Positions 45,510 to 54,626 of a stretch of DNA of 64,000 bases are shown one piece after another. The stretch lies in contig JBBHKE010001395.1 in the NCBI GenBank assembly GCA_037447655.1, positions 372,001 through 436,000 of the forward strand. The letters run 5' to 3'. The DNA is from Zygnema cylindricum (Eukaryota; Streptophyta; Zygnematophyceae; Zygnematales; Zygnemataceae). The stretch's first letter is position 1. Each line of letters begins with the position of its first letter. Made by a program: the position numbers and the translations under genes. Below the pieces are notes generated by a model. The model ran no database searches. It was given only the letters and a program-made list of their open reading frames with translations, and was not told the DNA's origin.

Positions 45510-45995
45510 TTAGATGAGCCGAAATAAACATTGCATCTTGTTAGCCACACATTATATTGCGCATGCCACTTTTCATAAATGCGAGCTCATGGAGCAAGGA
45601 TTTTATCAACCTCAACCCTTTTATATCCGAGCAAAATGCAAATCCCCTCTTGCAGTTCAAACAGCCAGCCCCATCCCCAATCCGCAACATAGACCCAGAT
45701 GGTAACCCTTTTACAAGCAACCTTCATAGATGGCATCACTCCTATTAGTGAGTCAAAACCATTACCCCCCACATTTACCCTTAAATCAAGAGTTCACACT
45801 AAGTTCCTCATAAAATTTACATCTTTTGAACTCATAATTTTATCCGGGAGAATTACCCTATTTTTTGAACTTTCCTCACTCTCTCCCACGAAATTCTTTC
45901 CACTATCACTCCCTATTTTTATTCCCAAAAAATATTTCTCCTCCCCTAAGCCTTTCATCAAGTATTCCTCTTCTCCCCTATCGTTGGAGCCCATT
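45510..45995 (-). pseudogene. Pol remnant of element F
   Basis: The minus strand reads MKGLGEEKYFLGIKIGSDSG, matching the LGEAKYILGIQVERD block just after the reverse transcriptase active site. It jumps to LDLRVNVGGNGF and a frameshifted RNase H start (ASYG and TSG-type blocks in changing frames). Nothing of protease, integrase or the catalytic YVDD remains. Confidence 0.65.
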
Positions 45996-46319
45996 TTAGA
46001 ATTACTTCTCCCCTTTCCTCGGAATTCGTTGAAGTCTCCCTTTCCGACCAGTTTTTTGTTTCTAAAATATTTATGAAATTATCCTCATTATGTTTATTTT
46101 TCCCTTTTTCAATTTTGGATCCTAGATCTGACTTTCTCATTTCAAAGTCATACATTGTACACTCTTTGACATCCTTAAGTACCTCCTCTTTCTTTACTTC
46201 CCTTATACCTCCAAAAGCACATTGTTGCTTTTGTCGAATTTCTGTGTGTTTTTCTCTCTTCCCTATTCTACCGATGTGAAGAAGCTCCAAAAAATCTTCA
46301 TCCTATTTCTCCACTTCCC

Positions 46320-47350
46320 CTTCTTCCTCCTCATTCACATTCCAACTTCTAATTTCTTCTAAACAAGGACACTCCTCCATATAGTGACCTGGTTTCAACA
46401 AAAGAAGCAAACCCCTTTTTTCAAAGCTCCCCTTTCTTTTCCTCTCCCTCTCTTTCCACCAAAGTTCCGATAAGGTTTACCTTTTTCTTTCTTCCTCTCA
46501 TCACGCTTCCGCCAATCACCATCATTCCTCCTATCACGCTTCCGCCAGTCACCACCTATTATCGGTGCATTCACCCTGTTACTTCCAATACGAAGCTCCA
46601 AAGTGCTTTCCCTTACAAGAATCATCTCCATGGTAATGCTCCCATTGAATGAGAAGCAATCCATTTTCTTTATATGGTAAATTATGTCTTCGTACTCATC
46701 TGGAAATTTCATACATAGTGTGATAATCTTTCTTTCCATGGATTCTCCATATCTTGCACTACCAAGCTCAACATTTTATGCAGCAATATCATTGAAAACT
46801 CTATCATGCTATCGCCTTTATAAACATAGGTCTCTATTTCATGTTTTACTATTTGTTGCCTCTGTATAGTTTCACTCTTATAAATATGAATAAGTTTTTT
46901 CCAGATTTTTGAAGACTTGGTTAGGTTTAAAAGAGTGATACCTATAGACTTAAATACGTATCTAAGTATGAGATGTTTTGCTATAGTGTTTATATACTCT
47001 CAAATTTTTGTGTTATTTTCCTCAGTTTTATTTATAACCCCTACTTGTGGAACCGTAGCCGAGAGCCTAGCTCCCCTCACCATACGTGTTCCTTTTCCCT
47101 TCTCCCTTTTTCCCTCTTCCATGGCAATGTTTTTCCCTTCACCTTCCGTTGCATCTAAACTCCGGTTGGTATTTTGGGAAGCCCTAGATGAATTTCCGTA
47201 GTGAGTTCCACTGAAACTCAGTGGCGAACACCTCACTTGTCCCGAAACAATTCCCCATAAGTGCTTTTCGAAAATTAATCCCTCTGTCGTAAATTCCCAA
47301 TAAGTGAAGTCTGATCTATCAAACATAGGAACCCTAGATGGTAGGCCCAT
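46320..47350 (-). pseudogene. Gag of element F
   Basis: It starts at the ATG at 47350 inside the primer site: MGLPSRVPMFDRSDFTYWEF. A later block reads FPDEYEDIIYHIKKMDCFSF and is followed by a Lys/Arg-rich tail (GDWRKRDERKKEKGKPYRN). A zinc knuckle near 46370-46420 keeps all four ligands (CFFC, then GHYMEEC) but has lost one base between them, so the frame shifts. Gag would package element RNA. Confidence 0.72.
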
Positions 47351-47354
47351 ATCC
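47341..47354 (-). promoter_or_regulatory. Primer-binding site of F, half-tRNA type, overlapping gag start
   Basis: The minus strand reads GGATATGGGCCTAC next to the LTR. Twelve of 14 bases match the intact site GGTTATGGGCCCAC, and the ATG is the gag start. Confidence 0.65.
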
Positions 47355-48384
47355 AGTAACTTTGAGACCTCCATTTTTCCTCAAAGTAGGCAGATCACAA
47401 GAAGCTTATCAAGATAGTGCCGACTACAAGTTGATACAAACCCTAATGACTGTTATCGTGACAGTCAAAACCCCTATACAGCTTTCACCCCTATGAAATA
47501 AGACTTTTTTTGTGCTCAGTTCCACCTTAAAATGCAAAGTTAAAATATGAGTTTTGGATAACATTTCGCACTTTGACTTTCCCTTATAAATGTAACCACC
47601 CACGAAAGCCAAAACCCCAAACCGACTACACCCTTGTGTAGCGTGGACTCTTGTGAGTCGAAAGCAAAAAGAATCACTAAAAATAGTCAACTGAGTGAGT
47701 TGATATAAAATGGCAAAGTTTTCCGATTTATAGAGATGCTCTCTGGGAGAGAGGCGGCTACCTACCAAAATATTCTAAGTCCAAAATCCCCACTCTGAAC
47801 CCCTTATACTGCAGTACGGCACCAATGAAATTAGTGTAAAGTATAAGAAGGTACATGTGCCGATCTATTTGTTGTACGTCCATAGTACTGCATGACCATC
47901 TTGTTGATGTCTGTTGCTTTGTAAAACGTCATCTCAATCTTCGTAATATGCGCGTTCCCACCACTTGCGCCACGTATCATCCGTTAATGGTGCATCCACA
48001 AATTGCCAAATCGTTTTTCCGTTAACCCGGCTTTTCCGTGAGCCGTCCGATTCGAATTCGTACTTTTAATGATGTTCGTTGAATCAAATGTCTTTGTTAT
48101 TTATTTCGTTTGATGCGTATTAATTCAGTGCGGTACCATTCCATGTATGTTTGTGCGGTTTTGCTGTCAAATGGATGATACTGGCGTAAACAGTAATAAA
48201 TGCTTTTCAAACCTAGCGTATCCAACGACAACATCATCATCTAACGAATAAGGCGTAAGCCAATATCTGTACGGAGGTGGACCAGAGGGACTATGACCAA
48301 TTCCAAGTCACTCCAATTCCTTTTGCTATACCTTCTATCTCATAATTCTCCCCTCCTTCCTGCCTCCTTGGTTGTCTAGGCAGC
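47355..48384 (-). repeat. 5' LTR of element F, truncated
   Basis: It matches 44258-45290 and stops abruptly at GTCTAGGCAG, inside the conserved hairpin, where the Gypsy element G begins (TGTCATGCC). About 110 bp of the LTR start are missing. Confidence 0.8.
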
Positions 48385-49884
48385 TGTCATGCCGTAAGAC
48401 GTCGGCAGGTATTATGATTAGATCGTGTACTAATTGATGTTTCGGTGACGTGACAGGTACATATCCGAAAGTACAACTAGAGATTCGTACGAGACCAAGG
48501 TCGAAATCTACTCTCGTACGGCACCACGGGAACACAATGTGAAATCAGTGTGGAACTGGACCACGGTACGGCATCAGATGTCAAGAATTCAAACGGCTAC
48601 AAACTTGACAGGTGTCTGAAGTCATGAACCCTTGGAGGTTCATGCATCATTTTTGCTTAGCTTAGGGAGGGTTTTTATCCTCGAGGTGTAGATGTAAGGC
48701 AGTCTGAGGCGGCCACGCAGCGGTTGTCTCTTGAAACTGGCAGTGTTTTAACATAGAAACCTGCCTGCTCAGGGACATGTAGGAATTAGTGTAGCCGTAC
48801 GGATTAGTGAGAGCATAGGATAAATGCCATTTGGCGAGATAGTAACCTTTGCAAATTACGTACGGGAATCCAACATTGGAAGGTTGTCTTTTTCTGACAA
48901 GCATTATTCTCGAGATTTGTCGAACTCTACTGTTAGGGTTTCACCTAAATATTTAGTGACAGGCTAGTTTTTGAGTTAGGGTTTTTCCTTTTTTCGGACC
49001 CATAGTTTCATGCTAGTAGTTGTCTCTGAGCTTCTCATTTTATTTGTTTCAAGACCTTACCTAATCTACCGGCGCAAGCCAGCCTGCAAGGTTTCCCTCC
49101 AGACTATTTTCTACTTGCTGTGATTTGTGAATTGTGTCTGTGGACTTGGCCTTGGTTTCCCTCCAGACTATTTTCTACTTGCTGTGATTTGTGAATTGTG
49201 TCTGTGGACTTGGCGTTTTCTCGCTGTCTGGACGCTGACCGCACGGGCTGGTACTCACCTTGTCTGGCCTTGGAGGAAAGCCGGTTATCTCGGCTCTTTC
49301 ATCCGGCTAAGGAAGGGTTCTTACAAACTGATTGGACTCCTGTAGGGAATATTGATAACTTCAGGGCCTAGTGGCCACTGTCACAAATATTCCTGTACGT
49401 AATTTGGTATTATTTCTAATTTTCTTTATTCCTGGTGTTAATTAGTTTCTCATTTCTAGTTTATTTTAATTTGCTTCATTTCTTTTTTTCGCATTATTGG
49501 TGTCAATTGCTTTCTTTCCATCTAGTTATTATAATTTATTTTCTTTCCCAATCTGGTGGTTTTCTTTGGATTGCTTTGAGCTGTTTTTATTTTCTATCTT
49601 TACGGTTTCGTTGCTAGTGTGCTTGGAGTTGGATATTTCCGATTTTATCTGGACATCCGGTATAGTTTCCTCTTTTTGTCTACCTACCGGATTAACTCAC
49701 TCAGAAAACCTAGCAAACCTAAAAACTTATAAAAAAAAAATCCATATTCAAAACCAAGAAAAAAAAAAACAAATATATATACATTTAAATATATAAATTA
49801 GCTTGCACGAATTATCACATAAAATTATAACTGCTTTAATAGTTGGGTAGAGCGTGGCTTAAAGCTGATACGCGTACCCTAACA
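48385..49884 (+). repeat. Probable 5' LTR of Gypsy element G
   Basis: It begins TGTCATGCCGTAAGACG exactly where F is truncated, and a TAACA end lies 15 bp before a primer-site-like string. No second LTR is present to confirm the limits. A 59-bp segment is tandemly doubled inside (49092-49215). Confidence 0.5.
49092..49215. repeat. Two-unit tandem repeat in the G 5' LTR
   Basis: TTTCCCTCCAGACTATTTTC ... GTCTGTGGACTTGGC occurs at about 49092-49150 and again at 49157-49215 with no visible change, so the duplication is recent. Confidence 0.85.
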
Positions 49885-49899
49885 GGCTACTAACTACGT

Positions 49900-49911
49900 T
49901 GGTATTTTGAG
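49900..49911 (+). promoter_or_regulatory. Possible primer-binding site of G
   Basis: TGGTATTTTGAG resembles TGGTATCAGAGC, the complement of the 3' end of initiator tRNA-Met, at 9 of 12 positions. If right, G uses conventional 3'-end priming, unlike the Copia elements here. Confidence 0.4.
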
Positions 49912-50592
49912 TTGTGATCTCTTCTCGACAATTCGGAATTTGAAGGAGGTTGGAGCATCGCTGGGAGACCTTACGGATCGCGCCAGGTGAGTAATCAGGT
50001 CCTTGTGGTTGCAGGCGCGTGATAGGTTGTTAAGCGCGATAACCTAGAGGGGTTAAGATCCGACCGAAGGCTGTGCCTTCCTTTTCGCATAGGCATCGTG
50101 GTTGCATTTTCTTTAGATCTGACCGTGATTGGTCTTGGATAGCGACTTCTTGTCTATTACATTTGGCCTTGTTGGGCCAGGATAATTTCCTGTTTTATTA
50201 CATCTGGCCTTGTGGGCCTTGGATAGTTTCCTGTTTACTACATCTGGCCTTGTGGGCCTTGGATAGTTTTCTGTTTTATTAAATCTGGCCACAAGTGGCC
50301 TTACATAGGTGACATGTTTCTTCTTGGAGTGGCTTGAAGTGACTTATTGTGGGATTGCTTAGATCTGGCTGTGAACAACCTTGTTAGGGGTGTCCACGAT
50401 TAGACTAACTCCAGTGATACAGAATAGATCAAATTGTTTACGGGGGTAATTGTTTGCGTGGGTGTTTGTTTGCGTGAATTTGAAGACTTCCTGTGTGATT
50501 TGATTATTAGATCTGGCGGTGGAAATTTGCACACTGACCCTGAGTAGGGTCTTGCATCTAGTTGCATCCGGATAGGACGACAGTCTGTTTAC
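49912..50592 (+). other. Leader of element G with 40-50 bp tandem units
   Basis: The region between primer site and gag has no long frame. About 50146-50300 holds three imperfect copies of TACATCTGGCCTTGTGGGCC ... TTTCCTGTTT. Such leaders often carry packaging signals, but nothing specific can be shown. Confidence 0.6.
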
Positions 50593-52131
50593 ATGCCAAC
50601 GGATTGGAACAATTTACCATTTCCAGCGGGTACCACTAGAAGCTCCAGTCTTTACCGTGGACCAAACCGGGATCTGATTCCCGCCGGCTCACCTCCTGTC
50701 CTGTTTCTAGGTCATACTGGGCATACCGCTCAGTCTAAGCTTACGGGTTCACCCGAATCTAGATCTGGTATTGCCACTACATATAGATCTACATCATCTG
50801 TCTCCTCATCCTCTTCCTATAGCTGGGGGGAAGATTCGGACATAGACTCCTTTGATATTCGGGATCTAAATCTACCACCTTCGCTTTTTCCTTTGAGCGG
50901 AAATATACACTCTAACTCCGATTCCTATTTTGGGGATATGGCCTCGCCCATAGACACCGGAGGAGGTAGAAATCAGATTTGTTTTTCGGGTCTCAAGGAC
51001 ACTATGTCCTTGTCACATTTTCGAATGATTTTCGATACCGAGATGCGAGATCTCGCATTCCGGTATCAAGACCGTTATGATTTACTGGTGGCTTTTTCGT
51101 TACTTGGGCGATACCTTAGGGGATCGGCCCTATCTCTATATGCACGGAAATATGCGGCAATTTGTGCTATGACAGAAATGGCACCCGCATATTCTGGATC
51201 TTTAGCCATAACAGGCAGTCCAAAAATTCTTTTCCAAGCTGCGGTACCCGCAGTTTATGACTCTGCAGGTGACGAAATTTCACCGGAAATACCTGAGGTC
51301 CCTCATCAGTTCGCCGTCGCAGCTCGGGCATCAATTCTAGCTCGTCCAGCAATGCTGGTTCCTCTAAGGGATCCTGTATCGTTTATCTTCAGTTTATTAC
51401 AGGAAGAATATCGTATGCAGAATCTCGACCAAGTTAAAGAACTAATGAATTTTGAACGTCGCCCACGCGAAACCGTTCCGGCATTGCGAGCACGTATGGA
51501 AACATTACGTGAAGCACTGCCAGATCTCATGTCAGACGCGGAGGCAGTTCAAAAATTTGTGGGGCAATTCCCCACGCAATCTCGACGTTTCATTCAAAGC
51601 CATCTGACCGAGGCATATGGCCTCAAATTTACTTTCGAGCAGGCTGCAGAATACGCCGTACGATATGAAATGCAGACCAGCTGGTGGGACGCTCACGAGC
51701 GACCTAAGTCTTCTCCCAATGGAAACCCGAATCCTAATCCTAACCCACGCAACCCTTGGCCTAATCCGAGACCTCCAAGGGCTCCGGCCATGGGAACATT
51801 AACGACAAACCCTGGTGTTCGTATATGTTTTCGATGTGGTAACACTGGTCACGACGCACGCAGCTGTCCGGATAAGACCGCCACATGTACTCATTGTAAT
51901 CAAACGGGTCATTATGTACATCAATGTCACATTATAAATCCCGATGTCAGTTATCAAAATCAAATCAAAAACGGCGGTATACCTGCTCGCTCGGCAAAAC
52001 TGGTCACTCCACCCAAAGGGGTAGAGAAAGACAACCCTCCCAAAATCAGCAGGAGGGACCGAGAGAAAGCCGAGATTCAGGCTACCGTAGCGGCTATGAT
52101 GAAGGAGCAGTTTGTCGCGCTTATGGCGTAG
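50593..52131 (+). CDS. gag: Gag of Gypsy element G
   Basis: A 512-residue open frame. The N-terminal 120 residues are Ser/Pro/Gly-rich. The middle contains the retrotransposon gag body (VPALRARMETLREALPDLMS, VQKFVGQFPTQSRRFIQSHL). An Asn-Pro repeat linker at about 375-395 is followed by two CCHC zinc knuckles: C412/C415/H420/C425 and C432/C435/H440/C445. These bind element RNA in the particle. The frame ends in a TAG after ALMA, and the same frame is open again for about 100 codons beyond it, suggesting stop readthrough or a mutated codon. The start is the first ATG after a region with stops. It looks functional in sequence. Confidence 0.9.
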   Translation: MPTDWNNLPFPAGTTRSSSLYRGPNRDLIPAGSPPVLFLGHTGHTAQSKLTGSPESRSGIATTYRSTSSVSSSSSYSWGEDSDIDSFDIRDLNLPPSLFPLSGNIHSNSDSYFGDMASPIDTGGGRNQICFSGLKDTMSLSHFRMIFDTEMRDLAFRYQDRYDLLVAFSLLGRYLRGSALSLYARKYAAICAMTEMAPAYSGSLAITGSPKILFQAAVPAVYDSAGDEISPEIPEVPHQFAVAARASILARPAMLVPLRDPVSFIFSLLQEEYRMQNLDQVKELMNFERRPRETVPALRARMETLREALPDLMSDAEAVQKFVGQFPTQSRRFIQSHLTEAYGLKFTFEQAAEYAVRYEMQTSWWDAHERPKSSPNGNPNPNPNPRNPWPNPRPPRAPAMGTLTTNPGVRICFRCGNTGHDARSCPDKTATCTHCNQTGHYVHQCHIINPDVSYQNQIKNGGIPARSAKLVTPPKGVEKDNPPKISRRDREKAEIQATVAAMMKEQFVALMA

Positions 52132-52461
52132 GTCAAACTGCAATTAACCGGAATGGCCCGAACTCTGGTCCATATGCCCTCTTTTGCTGGGCGATCTCTT
52201 CGGGAGTCCACTGTTCAACAGCGGGCAGCTCAGTTTAAAGGGACTCCCGATCATAATCGCGAGTCAAAATTCATTAACACACGAATCCCATTATCATTCG
52301 CCAAAGAACCTCGCTCACCTATTCCAGAAACAGCCTCAAGCATCACCGCTGAGGCATTAACTATTTTAGAGAAGAGTATACAAGACACATATAAGGTCAA
52401 AGAACGTCTGTCCATCCTGTCCACAATGCTTCCGGAGTTGGATAGCAACGAAAAACTATAG
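52132..52461 (+). CDS. Gag-Pol junction frame of element G
   Basis: In the gag frame, directly after the TAG, an open stretch reads VKLQLTG then MARTLVHMPSFAGRSLREST and on to LSILSTMLPELDSNEKL, ending in TAG at 52459. The protease frame overlaps in the -1 frame: near GAAAAACTATAG (52450-52461) a one-base backward slip would enter ACT-ATA-GAT-CTA, which is open into protease. It has no recognised domain; it is probably the spacer between nucleocapsid and protease. Confidence 0.55.
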   Translation, partial: VKLQLTGMARTLVHMPSFAGRSLRESTVQQRAAQFKGTPDHNRESKFINTRIPLSFAKEPRSPIPETASSITAEALTILEKSIQDTYKVKERLSILSTMLPELDSNEKL

Positions 52462-52586
52462 ATCTAACTCCTTCAGCAGTTGCGTTACAAGCATTACAAA
52501 ACCATCGTAATGCTCTCTCTCTTCAAGCTATTACTCTTGAAGAGCGGTCTAGCCTCACTCCTCACATCAGTTTTCTAGATAACAAA

Positions 52587-53693
52587 TTGGGTGTTTTTAC
52601 GGTTAATGGGTTTGCTCCGGCACTTCCTCTCATGGATACAGGCGCAAAGCCAATTATCCTCGGTTCTGATTTTGCCATCAAAATAGGTCTTACAGCAGAT
52701 AAGTTACAACCTACTACCACACGTCTATTGACTTCCGCAGGTACTACAGAGCCAGTCCTCGGTATTACGATAGAACCAATTTGTTTTCAGTTTCAGAGTC
52801 AGTCAGCGACGGATTTCGCAGAAATTTATGCTCACGCCTTGGTCACCAAGTGTAGTGACTATGAATGCTTGGTCGGCCAAGACGTTATTTTTCGAGTTGG
52901 GGGGGGGGTTGATATGCATGATCAGACATTTTCGTACAGACCGAACAACTTTCCGGAACGTAAAATTTGCTTACCCCTTATCTCGGCCCGACAACCCATG
53001 CCTACTACGCCTCATTTGGCGCTAATCTTGCCCGCCTATGCCGCAATTGGCATAGGTGCAGACATCCTTGAATCTCTAACCGCGGATGAAATCTCACCAG
53101 ATCCCCCGGGTTTACCAAAATTATTTAGTACACTGGGATTTATCATAAACTCTTCGGAGTTTGACCAGCTTTATAAATTTACTATACCAATTCCCTTATC
53201 AAGTATTCCAGATCCACCCTCCATTACGATAGATCCTTCGGGGTTCTTTCCCATTAAATGGACACCGGTCAATTTACAACCTCACCAACACGGTCTCGTC
53301 ATCTTAGACCTTTTTGCAGGAATAGGGACTTCACTTCTCTCTTGCCTCCGGAACGGTCTTCTGATAAAACATTACCATTCCATAGATATTGATCCTTTGG
53401 CCAGAAGCGCTCAGTTGCACCACTGTCAAGTCTTGCACGAACAGTATCCTCATCTCTTACCTCAGTCTGCTTTTCACGATACGCATTTGGCATTGCCACA
53501 GGATATCCGGCTAATAGGAAATCATCATTTAATGGAATTGGAACCAATTGATCTCCTCTTTGCCGGATGGGAATGTCAGGGCATGTCCAGGGCTGGAAAA
53601 GGTTTAGGTCTCGCAGATCCACGTACTAAGTTGTTTTTCGAGGTGGTGCGTCTTATTCACTTCTTCCAAAAACTGGACCGTCCTTTCGGATAA
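52587..53693 (+). CDS. Protease fused to N-terminal half of a DNA cytosine-5 methyltransferase (element G)
   Basis: A 368-residue frame, open upstream to about 52455. Retropepsin: LPLMDTGAKPIILGS with catalytic D17, later CLVGQDVIF. After a linker rich in Pro/Ile comes a methyltransferase: motif I LDLFAGIGTSLLS (D241 region; binds S-adenosylmethionine), DIDPLARS (acidic motif II-like), and motif IV LFAGWECQGMSRAGKG with catalytic-position C330 (codon 53574-53576). ADPRTKLFFEVVRLIHFF follows, as after motif IV in DNMT3-type enzymes. The Pro normally before the catalytic Cys is Glu here. The frame stops at TAA (53691), but the same frame continues with motif VI. Family knowledge: these enzymes methylate cytosine at C5. 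That this copy is active is unlikely. Confidence 0.85.
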   Translation: MGVFTVNGFAPALPLMDTGAKPIILGSDFAIKIGLTADKLQPTTTRLLTSAGTTEPVLGITIEPICFQFQSQSATDFAEIYAHALVTKCSDYECLVGQDVIFRVGGGVDMHDQTFSYRPNNFPERKICLPLISARQPMPTTPHLALILPAYAAIGIGADILESLTADEISPDPPGLPKLFSTLGFIINSSEFDQLYKFTIPIPLSSIPDPPSITIDPSGFFPIKWTPVNLQPHQHGLVILDLFAGIGTSLLSCLRNGLLIKHYHSIDIDPLARSAQLHHCQVLHEQYPHLLPQSAFHDTHLALPQDIRLIGNHHLMELEPIDLLFAGWECQGMSRAGKGLGLADPRTKLFFEVVRLIHFFQKLDRPFG

Positions 53694-54302
53694 ATCCTAG
53701 AAAATATTGCAGCTTATAATGACCCTCGACCTACGGTCCTCGCAGATATAAACGCATTGAATCATTAATTGGACCACCACTGATCATTGATGCCGCACGC
53801 CACGGTTCACTTGCCCACCAGGTTCGTTCCAAGTGGACTAACCTGGTGGACATGGGTCGGCTCCGAGAAGCTATCTTCGCTATCCGTCCACCTAACCTTT
53901 CCATTCAAGATGCACTTTTTCCATTTCATAAGGTCCAGACCTGTATACAGACTGACTATCCTCCTGCATTTGGTCTTAACATCCCGGGCCAACCACTACG
54001 TGCATTGCCTACACTAGTTGCATATCCACACTCTCACGCATACTCGCATAATGGACCGGGCATGCTTCAGAATACTCATACAAGCAGCTTAGAGGAACCT
54101 ACTGCCGCAGAACGAGAACATCTTTTACATTTCATCTCTGGCACCATTACTGCTCCGCGACTCACCGTGAGGCAGCGCTGCACCTTATTTGGTCGTGTCA
54201 TGGATCCCTAATCACTGTAATTTGTCTTAGGCATGGGGTTCGCAGCCGGTCGATACGCACAGAACCATCCATCTCAATCAGCTGGAGGGGGGGCATACAC
54301 CA
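53694..54302 (+). pseudogene. C-terminal half of the methyltransferase domain of element G
   Basis: Directly after the TAA, the same frame reads ILENIAAYNDP, motif VI (ENV-type; the Glu contacts the target cytosine), then TAA at 53766. A frameshift near 53769 moves to GPPLIIDAARHGSLAHQVRS, the motif VIII/IX area where DNMT3-type enzymes have an IDA...HR-R block. It continues as FHKVQTCIQTD and RLTVRQRCTLFGRV, and after two more TAA codons (54209, 54218) as LGMGFAAGRYA. Motif order I-IV-VI-later blocks is canonical, so it is not a rearranged DRM-type enzyme. The closest resemblance is to DNMT3-like enzymes; this rests on reading motifs, not on an alignment. Confidence 0.72.
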
Positions 54303-54626
54303 TTTAAACACACAACTTCCAAATCCTCACCTTCTCTTCGGGGTACAACTTTTCAGCTCGCTCTTTTTCCTTTCCCCGCTAAGTGTGACACAGATCACAC
54401 TATTTATGATTTTTTGGAACTTAGTCACATGAGTTGGTCTCTCCCAGCATACACGGCCCCTAGATCTCATGTTTTGGTACGGGCATCACCACACTGGACA
54501 GCTGCATTTCCGTTTAGAAGTTGGCATCACGCAGTAGATTGTTAGCATCAGCTTCCTGTCGAATATGAGTTAGGTCACTCCTTGATAGCAGATGAACAGC
54601 TAGCATTTGCACAAGCCATGTAAGCC
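54303..54626 (+). pseudogene. Linker between methyltransferase and reverse transcriptase of G
   Basis: One frame, the same as the following reverse transcriptase, is open except for TAG at about 54542 and TAA at about 54621. It contains TIYDFLELSHMSWSLPAYTA and VLVRASPHWTAAFPFRSWHH. No domain is recognised. It joins the two enzymes in a single polyprotein frame. Confidence 0.6.

Larger units (their letters stand above)
44258..48384 (-). mobile_element. Copia-type LTR retrotransposon F, internally deleted
   Basis: Minus-strand element with 5' LTR 47355-48384 (truncated on the right by element G) and 3' LTR 44258-45397. Between them lie a gag (47350 down to about 46320) and only the end of pol (about 45990-45510); protease, integrase and most of reverse transcriptase are missing. 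It is a non-autonomous deletion derivative. Confidence 0.82.

Noticed and set aside
53283-54302. A rearranged DRM-type plant methyltransferase
   Set aside because: Motif order is I, IV, VI and then later blocks; DRM enzymes have motifs VI-X before I-V.
53283-54302. A host methyltransferase gene inserted by chance into a Gypsy element
   Set aside because: It begins in the same frame as the protease and its linker returns to the reverse transcriptase frame, which fits a built-in polyprotein domain better. Sister copies would settle this.
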